Shown here in pieces: positions 6,663-13,154 of a stretch of DNA of 32,839 nucleotides (position 1 is the stretch's first letter; the number at the start of each line of letters is the position of its first letter). This stretch comes from a virus: the IMG/VR virus record IMGVR_UViG_3300027985_000967, positions 1 through 32,839 of that record. One strand, 5' to 3'. The notes beneath the pieces are model-generated. The model did no database searches. It was not told the origin of the DNA and worked only from the letters and a program-made list of their open reading frames with translations. Made by a program: the position numbers and the translations under genes.

Positions 6663-7378
6663 TAACTGTCAAACCATTGGCCAGTTCATCCCTCGGCAAT
6701 GCCTACCTCCTGGAGTCGGGGGGTAGGCGCCTTTTGCTTGAATGTGGCATAACTTTCAAATCCCTTAGACAAAAACTCAACTATCAGGTGGCATCGCTCG
6801 ATGGCTGCCTCATTTCCCATTCACATGGGGACCACTCCCTCAGTATCCACCACCTGATGAGGGCCGGGGTGGATATCTATTGCACCCATCAAACCTTCAA
6901 GGGTTGCGGAGCAACGAACAGCCATCACCGGTTCATTCCTACCGGCTTACAATATCCCTTCCAGATCGGAGAGCAATGGAAGGTCATTGCTTTTGAGACT
7001 GTTCACGACTGCCCCGGTTCCGTAGGGTTCCAGATCGTGGATCCAGAGGGGGACCGGTTGGTGTTCCTCACCGATACCGGATATTGCCGGTTCACATTCT
7101 CGGGAATGAATATCCTCATGGTCGAGGCTAATTTTTCGGAAGCTATCCTTCGGCGCAATGTCGAAGCCGGGTTGCTCGATAAATCCAGGGCAAAACGCAT
7201 CCGTGAAAACCATTTCAGTATTGAGCGGGTAATTGACCTGCTCAAGGCAAACAAGGAATTGAACCGGTTACGCGAGGTTCGCCTTCTCCATCTTTCGTCC
7301 GGCAATAGCGATGCGGCCATGTTCAAGCGGATGGTCCAGGAGATCGTAGGAATTCCGGTTTATATCGAGGAGGAGTAG
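6659..7378 (+). CDS. Metallo-beta-lactamase-fold hydrolase
   Basis: 239 residues with the fold's metal-binding set: HSHGDH at 54-59, H116 in VHDCPGSVGF, D139 in FLTDTG, and H211 in the C-terminal LLHLSSGNSD. This is the YycJ-like arrangement of the superfamily, several members of which cut DNA or RNA. MBL-fold proteins next to recT are a recurrent phage arrangement, so an exonuclease that makes single-stranded DNA for RecT is a reasonable inference, though not proven by sequence. It starts inside the stop codon of the small upstream gene, showing translation coupling. Confidence 0.85.
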   Translation: MITVKPLASSSLGNAYLLESGGRRLLLECGITFKSLRQKLNYQVASLDGCLISHSHGDHSLSIHHLMRAGVDIYCTHQTFKGCGATNSHHRFIPTGLQYPFQIGEQWKVIAFETVHDCPGSVGFQIVDPEGDRLVFLTDTGYCRFTFSGMNILMVEANFSEAILRRNVEAGLLDKSRAKRIRENHFSIERVIDLLKANKELNRLREVRLLHLSSGNSDAAMFKRMVQEIVGIPVYIEEE

Positions 7379-7379
7379 A

Positions 7380-7421
7380 TGACAAAGGATGAGGCTAAAA
7401 GCAAATGGTGCCCAATGTAAG
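7380..7421 (+). pseudogene. 13-codon ORF remnant with strong ribosome site
   Basis: Directly after the metallo-hydrolase, GAGGAGGAG precedes an ATG that opens MTKDEAKSKWCPM and then stops. The EAKxKWCPMVRF pattern is the typical N-terminus of a small Cys-containing phage protein. Addition of a single G after the ATG codon at 7416-7418 would join this frame to the GIY-YIG frame (giving CPM-VRFV). It is either the broken 5' end of the following gene, a leftover of a small gene interrupted by it, or an upstream peptide that couples translation. Confidence 0.4.
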
Positions 7422-8190
7422 GTTTGTGTGGAAACCACCAATCACGAAAATTGACGAAATAGACCCAGATGAATTGTACACATCATCAAGCCTTTATTCG
7501 ATAGACATGGGCGGTGGGTTACGATCAAACCAAGCAATCCTTGAAGCAAAAAAATCTGGGGTTCTTCCTTTTATACAAAAAGGGGTAGCCCAAATGATAA
7601 AAGGAAGCGACGCCATAGCCCTTCTCTCCGGCAAAATTGATGAGATAGGGGCTCATAGGGAATTAGCAATTGCACAATTAAGAACACTGTCAGATGATGA
7701 TATAATTAGCCAGCTGCAACTTAAAATACGCATCTCTGCTAAAAATGCATCATTAACTCGTGAGAATAAGATACTCAGGTCTGAAAATAGAAGATTACTG
7801 GGTGAAGTAGATTCTTTAAAATCTCTTCTCATAAAAAAAACTGACAGGGAAAAAGCACGGCTAGATACTCTTGTGACCGAAATCAGAGAACTGATTTTTA
7901 AAGGGGAACAGCTATTCACTGTTGATGCAGATTTCATTCAGGTTTGCGGTGTATATTTTTTAATTGAAAACGGGATAGTTGTTTACGTTGGACAAAGCGT
8001 GAATGTATTTGCCCGTGTTGGCCAGCACAAGAGTGATGGGAAAAAGTTTGATGAGGTCAGGTACTTCCGATGCGACAAGGATGATCTTGATGAAAAAGAG
8101 ATGTTTTTCATCAAGCTATTACAACCAGAATTAAACGGAAGGTATAAATACAGCAAACACCCGTTAATTGAGAAATTTTGCATATCATAG
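7405..8190 (+). CDS. GIY-YIG nuclease-domain protein
   Basis: 261 residues. The C-terminal part (about 180-247) is a GIY-YIG domain: CGVYFLIENGIVVYVGQS supplies the GIY and YIG (here YVG) strands, followed by R and the QHKSDGKKFDEVRYF segment and a Glu at EKEMFFIKLLQPELNGRY that should bind the metal. Residues about 60-170 are predicted helical or coiled coil (LTRENKILRSENRRLLGEVDSLK). The region is visibly more AT-rich than its neighbours. The start at 7405 lacks a good ribosome site while the out-of-frame ATG at 7380 has a very good one, so the true N-terminus may be frameshifted. It could be a homing-type endonuclease or a phage nuclease; the target is unknown. Confidence 0.75.
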   Translation: MVPNVRFVWKPPITKIDEIDPDELYTSSSLYSIDMGGGLRSNQAILEAKKSGVLPFIQKGVAQMIKGSDAIALLSGKIDEIGAHRELAIAQLRTLSDDDIISQLQLKIRISAKNASLTRENKILRSENRRLLGEVDSLKSLLIKKTDREKARLDTLVTEIRELIFKGEQLFTVDADFIQVCGVYFLIENGIVVYVGQSVNVFARVGQHKSDGKKFDEVRYFRCDKDDLDEKEMFFIKLLQPELNGRYKYSKHPLIEKFCIS

Positions 8191-8201
8191 GAGGGGAAAT
8201 A

Positions 8202-8411
8202 ATGCTCCCGCAATGTCCAAAGAAGGTGATGAATAGCGCGATGGATCAGCCCGAAAGTAAGGATTGGTGCCATCGAAACCGTGACCCGACTAAATGCTTC
8301 GATTGCCCAGATTACCCGCAGGCTAAGAAGAAAAATGATAGTGCCGATAACGGCAAATCAAACGAACAGTTGAGGCTGTTTATGCCATGCGACCCAAAAA
8401 AAACACGGTAG
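8202..8411 (+). CDS. Small Cys-rich, putative zinc-binding protein
   Basis: 69 residues from ATG 8202 (GGAGGGG upstream). Cysteines and a histidine in the first half (PQCPK, WCHRN, KCFDCPDYP) could form a zinc knuckle; the C-terminal half is polar and probably disordered. It overlaps the replication initiator gene by 25 bases. No family is recognised. The similar small Cys proteins at 11254-11469, 15369-15599 and 16319-16570 show that this phage carries several such mini zinc-binding proteins. Confidence 0.6.
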   Translation: MLPQCPKKVMNSAMDQPESKDWCHRNRDPTKCFDCPDYPQAKKKNDSADNGKSNEQLRLFMPCDPKKTR

Positions 8412-9325
8412 ATTTCTTCCCCCATAGGACGGGCAGCGGGAAGACAATCGCCATCCTCGAGAACCTTTACGGCAACAACGGTTACGCGGCCTGGTTCAAG
8501 ATTCTTGAAGTATTGGGATCAACACCAGGCCATTTTTACGACTTCCGAAACACCTTTGGCCTGCAGTTTCTGGCGGCGAAAATAGGGGTTTCCGCTACGG
8601 AAACTCAGGAGATACTGAAAACCCTCTCCGATTTGGAGGCAATCGACCCCGAATTGTACAAAAATGGGGTTATCTGGAGCCAGAATTTTGTGGATGGTTT
8701 GGCCCCTCTCTACTCAAAACGTGAAGGCGGTGCCCCTGGGAAACCCGATATACCTATCGGGAAAACCAATATCCGGCCCGGAAACTCCCCTATTGATGTA
8801 GTTTCCGACCCGGAAACCCTAGTTTCCGGTGGCAAAAACACACAAAGGAAAGGAAAGGAAAGGAAAGGAAAGGAAAGGAGAGTAGAGGAGAGTAGAGATA
8901 ACCTAAAGGTTATCAGGCGCAGGGGGTTTGAAAACTTCGATTTGCACAAGGTTGACACCAGTGATCAACTGGAGGTCGAAGTGCTCGAGGCTTTTATCGA
9001 CCACCGTGTCCGTATCAAAAAACCCTTAACCCCGTATGCCCTTTGCCTCGCCTGCCGGGATGCCCTCAAGGTCCAAAGCCAATGCGGCATGGATCCCAAT
9101 GAAGCCATCAACCATGTGATCTCGATGGGGTGGCAAGGCTGTAATCCGAAGTATTTTGAGAACAACGCCCCACGGGCACCTGCTCAACGGAAGCAATTGT
9201 CAAATCGGCAACAGTACATGGAAGACGTGGGAAATCTTTTGGAGGATATCGATGGAACTCAAACTGGTGGAGGTGCAAAGGTCATTGGCCAGGCTCCTCA
9301 ATCACTACCCGGAGGCGGGACATAA
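8387..9325 (+). CDS. Phage replication initiator, Lin1244/DUF4373-like
   Basis: 312 residues. The N-terminal domain (about 8-110: FFPHRTGSGKTIAILENLYG, GYAAWFKILEVLGS, FLAAKIGVS) matches the winged-helix Lin1244/Lin1753-like N-terminal domain of phage replication proteins. A polar linker (about 115-175) contains the Lys/Glu/Arg run encoded by a pentamer repeat, and the C-terminal region (about 195-260: LEVEVLEAFIDHRVRIKKPL) is helical, as in initiators that contact a helicase loader. CGGAAAC repeats within this gene suggest that the replication origin lies inside it, as in lambda O. The start at 8387 has GAGG upstream. The next gene overlaps by 74 bases. Confidence 0.72.
   Translation: MRPKKNTVDFFPHRTGSGKTIAILENLYGNNGYAAWFKILEVLGSTPGHFYDFRNTFGLQFLAAKIGVSATETQEILKTLSDLEAIDPELYKNGVIWSQNFVDGLAPLYSKREGGAPGKPDIPIGKTNIRPGNSPIDVVSDPETLVSGGKNTQRKGKERKGKERRVEESRDNLKVIRRRGFENFDLHKVDTSDQLEVEVLEAFIDHRVRIKKPLTPYALCLACRDALKVQSQCGMDPNEAINHVISMGWQGCNPKYFENNAPRAPAQRKQLSNRQQYMEDVGNLLEDIDGTQTGGGAKVIGQAPQSLPGGGT
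8588..8828. repeat. CGGAAAC/GTTTCCG repeat cluster, candidate replication origin
   Basis: The 7-mer CGGAAAC or its complement occurs six times in 241 bases: 8588-8594 and 8598-8604 (an inverted pair with a 3-base spacer), 8779-8785, 8801-8807 and 8811-8817 (again an inverted pair with a 3-base spacer), and 8822-8828. A 7-mer should be met on either strand about four times in the whole 33 kb by chance. The cluster lies inside the initiator gene and ends just before a purine-rich pentamer repeat. Iteron-type binding sites for the initiator are the natural reading. Confidence 0.5.
8844..8878 (+). repeat. Seven tandem AAAGG pentamers
   Basis: Seven exact copies of AAAGG, followed by two copies of AGAGTAGAG (8879-8887, 8889-8897). 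The 55-base tract is almost pure purine on the + strand. In frame it encodes a Lys/Gly/Glu/Arg linker of the initiator. Pentamer copy-number change would shift the reading frame. A role in helix opening next to the candidate iterons is also possible. Confidence 0.9.
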
Positions 9326-9716
9326 CGGAGTCACCATCAGTAAGCTGGCAGAGGACTGGTACAACCTCCTCGTTGAGGAGGACGTCACCAGTGGCCAATT
9401 TGCCCATGGTGTTCGCCACGCGGTTAAGCATTGCCGGTTCTTCCCCAAGCTCGCCGATATCTTGGTCGGGGTTAAAACGTACCGGGAAAAAACACCGCCA
9501 CAACCAAAGGCAGACCCGAATGTCAAAATGATCGAGGAGTACACCGCGAACGCTGACAACCTGCTTCCCGAGGAGATAGAGCGCAACCGGAAGATGATCA
9601 AGATGATCGCCAAGGCGGCCACCAGGCAGGTAACGATTGAGGAGGCTGTTGAGTACGTCGAGGCTGCCCTCGCTGAAGGTAAAAATTTCACCATCACGGA
9701 GAACGTCTGTAAATGA
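9252..9716 (+). CDS. Putative replicative helicase loader, G39P-like
   Basis: 154 residues from ATG 9252, chosen because TTGGAGG sits at ideal distance; longer in-frame starts would run deep into the initiator gene. The N-terminal half (LARLLNHYP...TISKLAEDWYNLLVEEDV...FAHGVRHAVKHCRFFPKLADI) has the spacing of SPP1 G39P-type loader domains: Tyr-Pro, Trp-Tyr-x-Leu, Ala-Val-x-His, Phe-Pro-x-x-Ala-Asp-Ile. The C-terminal half is charged and helical. Such proteins bind the hexameric helicase and the initiator and place the helicase at the origin. The gene overlaps the initiator by 74 bases. No complete helicase is in the window, so host DnaB is the probable partner. Confidence 0.6.
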   Translation: MELKLVEVQRSLARLLNHYPEAGHNGVTISKLAEDWYNLLVEEDVTSGQFAHGVRHAVKHCRFFPKLADILVGVKTYREKTPPQPKADPNVKMIEEYTANADNLLPEEIERNRKMIKMIAKAATRQVTIEEAVEYVEAALAEGKNFTITENVCK

Positions 9717-10018
9717 CTATCAGACGATGCCAGTGCAAAACGTGCCTCGATGCATGGGGTAGGTTCGGAAAATCGATTGTAGGTGCCAAAATGGAAGTTT
9801 ATGAGGCTAAATCGAAAGATTGGCAGCCTATGAAAACGGCCCCGCGCGATGGGACCGTAATCGAGCTGTGGCATGTGGCATGGAAATGCGTTGTTTCATG
9901 CAAGTGGAGTCTTTCGATCAGTGAAAATTTACCATGGATTGAGGCAACCCTTGGTATCTGTTGGCCGGAAGAGTCGTTCACGCATTGGCGCAAGCAATCA
10001 AAACCACCTGAAAAATAA
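9713..10018 (+). CDS. DUF551-like small phage protein
   Basis: 101 residues. The sequence WQPMKTAPRDGTVIELWH, with later Trp residues (HVAWKCVV, EESFTHWRK), is the hallmark of the DUF551-type W-x-P-I-x-T-A-P-x-D-G-T proteins common in phage and prophage genomes. Their function is not known. The N-terminal 30 residues contain a CxCxxC-like cluster (RRCQCKTCLDAW) that may be an added zinc-binding segment. It overlaps the loader gene by 4 bases (ATGA). An internal ATG at 9791 would remove the Cys segment. Confidence 0.6.
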   Translation: MTIRRCQCKTCLDAWGRFGKSIVGAKMEVYEAKSKDWQPMKTAPRDGTVIELWHVAWKCVVSCKWSLSISENLPWIEATLGICWPEESFTHWRKQSKPPEK

Positions 10019-10041
10019 ACCGAATAGGAGGGGTAAGTTAA

Positions 10042-10308
10042 GTGTCAAAAATACCAGGATCAACAAACGGAGTCTCGAAAGGGACGTTTCTGTACAATCT
10101 CCCCGAGACCAGGGAGAAAATAGCTATGCTTGAACGCCAGCGGGATATGCGGCACGTCCGTAAGATCGATCGGCTTATTCCTATTGCCCTGGAACGGACA
10201 GCTATCAAATTGCTTGAGGTCAAGCCTGGGCTTAGGTTCAATCATTATTCGGCAATTTATCACGAGGAAATGGACAAGCTCAAACGAGCTGAGGGGTTGA
10301 TAGCATGA
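10042..10308 (+). CDS. Small basic protein of unknown function
   Basis: 88 residues starting at a GTG with AGGAGGGG upstream; the spacing to that site is rather long. The centre is helical and basic (ETREKIAMLERQRDMRHVRKIDRL), suggesting nucleic-acid or protein contact. It overlaps the following gene by 4 bases (ATGA). No family is recognised. Its position between the loader and SSB genes places it in the replication operon. Confidence 0.55.
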   Translation: MSKIPGSTNGVSKGTFLYNLPETREKIAMLERQRDMRHVRKIDRLIPIALERTAIKLLEVKPGLRFNHYSAIYHEEMDKLKRAEGLIA

Positions 10309-10601
10309 AATACAGAGCAGAATATGACGGTGACCGTCAATGGGTACTCTACAAAACTGTAGAATCACGGGTGAAAGGCGATAATGGGAAATTTACCAAT
10401 GAAACCAAAGATAAAGAGGTCTTGGTAGGGTATTTTCCGAAACTGAGCCAGCTTGCAAGCCGTATGTATGAGGGCATGGTTGCTGATGGCATTGGCGAGT
10501 TTTCGAGCGATGATTTCCAGAAGGTGCTTGATGAGTGCAAGCGATGCGCGGCTGCTGTGGTCGATTGTGTTGAGGATATCGTCGCAAATCAAGGGGAGTA
10601 A
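10305..10601 (+). CDS. Small phage protein of unknown function
   Basis: 98 residues. The N-terminal half is beta-rich (KYRAEYDGDRQWVLYKTVES) and the C-terminal half helical (YFPKLSQLASRMYEGMVADG), with an ECKRCAAAVVDCVED segment near the end. This layout of a short beta-sheet and a following helix pair is common in small phage replication-operon proteins, but no named family is recognised. It is coupled to the gene before it by a 4-base overlap and stops 8 bases before ssb. Confidence 0.55.
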   Translation: MKYRAEYDGDRQWVLYKTVESRVKGDNGKFTNETKDKEVLVGYFPKLSQLASRMYEGMVADGIGEFSSDDFQKVLDECKRCAAAVVDCVEDIVANQGE

Positions 10602-10609
10602 TTTGAAGC

Positions 10610-11020
10610 ATGATAAACAAAGTCATTTTGATTGGAAATTTGGGCGCAGATCCGGAAATGCGCTATACGCAAAACAGCACTCCGGTGGCTTCTTTTTCCC
10701 TGGCCACGACTGAACGCCGAAAGGGCCAGGATGGACAGGTTCAGGAGCATACAGAGTGGCACCGGGTAACGGCCTGGCAGCGCCTTGCAGAAATTTGCGG
10801 CGAGTATTTGACCAAGGGGAGCAAGGTCTACATTGAAGGCCGGTTGCAGACTCGTAAATGGAAAGATCAGCAGGGTAACGACCGGTACACAACCGAGGTT
10901 GTGGCGCGAGAAATGAAAATGCTCTCCCCGCGCAACGAGTCCGTCGGCTCGAGTTCCGGCCAGGGTGGGTATGGGGACGGGTATGATGTTCCACCTATGG
11001 AAAGCGACGTTCCTTTTTGA
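10610..11020 (+). CDS. ssb: Single-stranded DNA-binding protein
   Basis: 136 residues with a complete bacterial-type OB fold: [64 protein letters not shown] and YTTEVVA in the usual order (about 2-107). A short Gly/Ser-rich linker ([13 protein letters not shown]) leads to the acidic tip ESDVPF, the interaction tail that recruits replication and repair proteins. It protects single-stranded DNA during replication and would work beside RecT. The ATG is preceded by GGGGAG at a somewhat long spacing. Confidence 0.95.
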   Translation: MINKVILIGNLGADPEMRYTQNSTPVASFSLATTERRKGQDGQVQEHTEWHRVTAWQRLAEICGEYLTKGSKVYIEGRLQTRKWKDQQGNDRYTTEVVAREMKMLSPRNESVGSSSGQGGYGDGYDVPPMESDVPF

Positions 11021-11032
11021 TGTGAGGTGAAA

Positions 11033-11257
11033 ATGGAACCAGAAACAGACATTATCCGGCAAGTTTATTGTGAAGATGGGAATTACATCACGATTCGACC
11101 TTGGGCCGATGATCCTGACTCTGCGGTAAGTATGCAAACGGTAGGGAAAGAAAACCAAGAATACTTTGGATTGTTTGAGGTGGCGATGTCACCAAAGATG
11201 GCAAAGGAGCTTGGCAGATCGTTGATCGCATGCGCTGAAGAAATCGAAAAGCGATGA
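11033..11257 (+). CDS. Small acidic protein of unknown function
   Basis: 74 residues from ATG 11033 (GAGG upstream; a GTG two codons earlier is also possible). It looks like a small alpha/beta domain: a beta-rich N-terminus (QVYCEDGNYITIRPWADDP), then a helix (MAKELGRSLIACAEEIEKR). The gene overlaps the next by 4 bases. No catalytic motif or family recognised. Confidence 0.55.
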   Translation: MEPETDIIRQVYCEDGNYITIRPWADDPDSAVSMQTVGKENQEYFGLFEVAMSPKMAKELGRSLIACAEEIEKR

Positions 11258-11469
11258 ACACCGGCACAAACTGCACCAAATGCGCCCGCTCCCGGTTCTG
11301 CGCCAGTTACGATAGCCGGGTGATGTATGGATTTTGCAATCGGTTTATCGACCAAGGAGAACGTGAATTGAGCGAACAGAGTTGCCGTACCTGCACAAGT
11401 TGGCAATCGAGCTCGATTGGCCGGTTTGCAAACGAGGGTGGGAAGTGTGAACATTGGAGCAAAAGATGA
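11254..11469 (+). CDS. Small Cys-rich zinc-binding protein
   Basis: 71 residues with eight cysteines, several in pairs suited to zinc: CTKC and FC near the N-terminus, C in YGFCNRF, CRTC in the middle, and KCEHW at the end. Two treble-clef or knuckle-like sites are plausible. It is coupled to its neighbours on both sides by 4-base overlaps. The function is unknown; such mini zinc proteins often bind host polymerase or nucleic acid, but nothing in the sequence fixes a target. Confidence 0.6.
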   Translation: MNTGTNCTKCARSRFCASYDSRVMYGFCNRFIDQGERELSEQSCRTCTSWQSSSIGRFANEGGKCEHWSKR

Positions 11470-12254
11470 TTCATTATCACGGGGGACCAATATGGCCGGA
11501 AACAGATGCCGCAAAGATTTGGAAAAATCGCCACGCCTTTGTTTCATTTGCCAGACCTGAACAAATAGGATGCGCTGCTGAATCCGCGAGCACGTTCGCA
11601 TTAGACAATGGGGCTTTTTCAATCTGGAAAAGTGGCAAAACGGTCAACTGGCGAGAATACTATGAATTTATAGAAAAGTGGCACAAACACCCTGGATTCG
11701 ATTTTGCGTTAATCCCAGATGTGATTGAAGGTGATGTGAAGGCAAACATGGACCTCATTGATCAATGGCCATTTTCTGTTTCTGTCGGTGTTCCTGTGTA
11801 TCATCTACATGAGCCTTTGCATTGGCTCAAATTCCTATGTGCTCAATATCCACGGGTTGCAATCGGGAGTAGTGGTGAGTTTGCAGTCATAGGGACAAAA
11901 AAATGGTGGAACCGCATGGGGGAGATTTTCAATTACATCTGCGACGGTAATGGAAGGCCAGAATGTAAACTCCATGGTCTTAGAATGCTTGATCCGGCAG
12001 TGTTCACAGTGTTTCCGTTTTCGAGTTGCGACAGCACAAACGTGGCGCAAAACTGCAAGGAATCATCGAGATGGACGGTTTACAACCCACCAAATAATGC
12101 CACCAGGGGAATTGTTATTGCTGAAAGAATCGAGGCTTTTTCATCTTCACCGGCATGGGCAAAAATTGATATTCAACGGAACATATTTGATTTTTGCGAA
12201 TGCTCGATTCTGTCGAAAATTCAAACCAATAAAGGCAAAAGGAGAGAAGAATGA
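11466..12254 (+). CDS. TGT/DpdA-superfamily transglycosylase-like protein
   Basis: 262 residues from ATG 11466 (TTGGAGC upstream; a TTG at 11454 is also possible). Motif order follows the TIM-barrel tRNA/DNA-guanine transglycosylases: FALDNGAFSIW with D47 (the LDSGGF-type base-binding Asp), PDV at 84-86, RVAIGSSGEF (130-139, the GyaIGG-type loop), LHGLRM (169-174), and SSCDST with D189 at the nucleophile position. TGT enzymes swap guanine for preQ bases in tRNA; phage DpdA proteins do so in DNA. Small size and phage context favour DNA modification. No queC/D/E/F-type gene is in this window, so a precursor would come from the host or from genes outside. It directly precedes thyX with a 4-base overlap. 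Confidence 0.68.
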   Translation: MIHYHGGPIWPETDAAKIWKNRHAFVSFARPEQIGCAAESASTFALDNGAFSIWKSGKTVNWREYYEFIEKWHKHPGFDFALIPDVIEGDVKANMDLIDQWPFSVSVGVPVYHLHEPLHWLKFLCAQYPRVAIGSSGEFAVIGTKKWWNRMGEIFNYICDGNGRPECKLHGLRMLDPAVFTVFPFSSCDSTNVAQNCKESSRWTVYNPPNNATRGIVIAERIEAFSSSPAWAKIDIQRNIFDFCECSILSKIQTNKGKRREE

Positions 12255-13153
12255 AAATAATCAAACCATCCGCAAGGATAATCGAGGATGAATTAGCAGC
12301 GTTAAGCATCTGCCAGCGTATGGACCGGTGCGCATCGATCTGCTACCAGCGCCCGCCGAAATCGACCGAAGAAGAGGCCCAGGCTTTTTGCAAAAAATAC
12401 GGGGTTGATGCCGGTCACGGGATGATGCTAGAGATGGCCAGGTTTCATCTGGTGGTTGAAAACGCTGTATGGAATGACTTGGAAAACCTACAGGTCAAAT
12501 ATCTCGATATATCAGCATTATATGACAATAGTTTGATTGTATCTGGATCAATCCGTGCTTTCAGGGAATGGTTTGACTGTGAGCCTGATTTGTATGGGGA
12601 TGCTATGGCCGGTATGTCTCTATACCTGACAACGAATATGCCGTTGTTTTTTGATAATCAAAATAGCCTATCAACTGATGATGTTTCTTGCACCGTGAGA
12701 GAAGCCTTTGAACACGAGATCCCATGGCAACACAAATACGTCGCCGCTCATTTCATCGTCAACAGGGCCGTAAGTCATGAGCTGGTGCGCCATCGTCCGT
12801 GCTCCATCCTCCAGGAGAGCCAACGATACTGCGACTATGATCGGTTGACTTTTATCGAGCCGAAGTGGCTGGAAAAATTCCCTAAAGCAATGGGCGGATT
12901 CAAAGCCAACTGCCGTGAGGCTGATGGATGCTACACGATATACCGGGAATATGGCCTGTCTCCGCAAGAGGCCCGCTTTTGTCTCCCGAACAGCACTAAA
13001 ACCGAGTTGATCATCTACGCCAGTCTGCCAGAGTGGAAGCATATTTTTAAGCTGCGGACTTCTCCCCGTGCTGATCCGGAAATGCTGCGGGTGATGATCC
13101 CACTTGGAATTGAGTTCGAGTTGAAATATCCAGAGGCAGAATGGGGGAAATAG
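12251..13153 (+). CDS. thyX: FAD-dependent thymidylate synthase
   Basis: 300 residues carrying the full ThyX motif RHRPCSILQESQRY (180-193; consensus RHRxxSxxxxSxR), preceded by FIVNRAVSHELV and followed by the family's C-terminal block LPNSTKTELIIYASLPEW and LRTSPRADPEML. The enzyme methylates dUMP to dTMP using methylene-tetrahydrofolate as carbon donor and FAD/NADPH as reductant. In the phage it boosts dTTP supply for replication. It is a little longer than typical ThyX (about 220-250), mainly through an insert around 70-130. A good ribosome site (AAAGGAGAG) precedes the ATG. Confidence 0.93.
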   Translation: MKIIKPSARIIEDELAALSICQRMDRCASICYQRPPKSTEEEAQAFCKKYGVDAGHGMMLEMARFHLVVENAVWNDLENLQVKYLDISALYDNSLIVSGSIRAFREWFDCEPDLYGDAMAGMSLYLTTNMPLFFDNQNSLSTDDVSCTVREAFEHEIPWQHKYVAAHFIVNRAVSHELVRHRPCSILQESQRYCDYDRLTFIEPKWLEKFPKAMGGFKANCREADGCYTIYREYGLSPQEARFCLPNSTKTELIIYASLPEWKHIFKLRTSPRADPEMLRVMIPLGIEFELKYPEAEWGK

Positions 13154-13154
13154 G

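Noticed and set aside
7405-8190. GIY-YIG gene as part of a group I intron
   Set aside because: No split essential gene surrounds it and no intron core was recognised; the flanking genes are complete.
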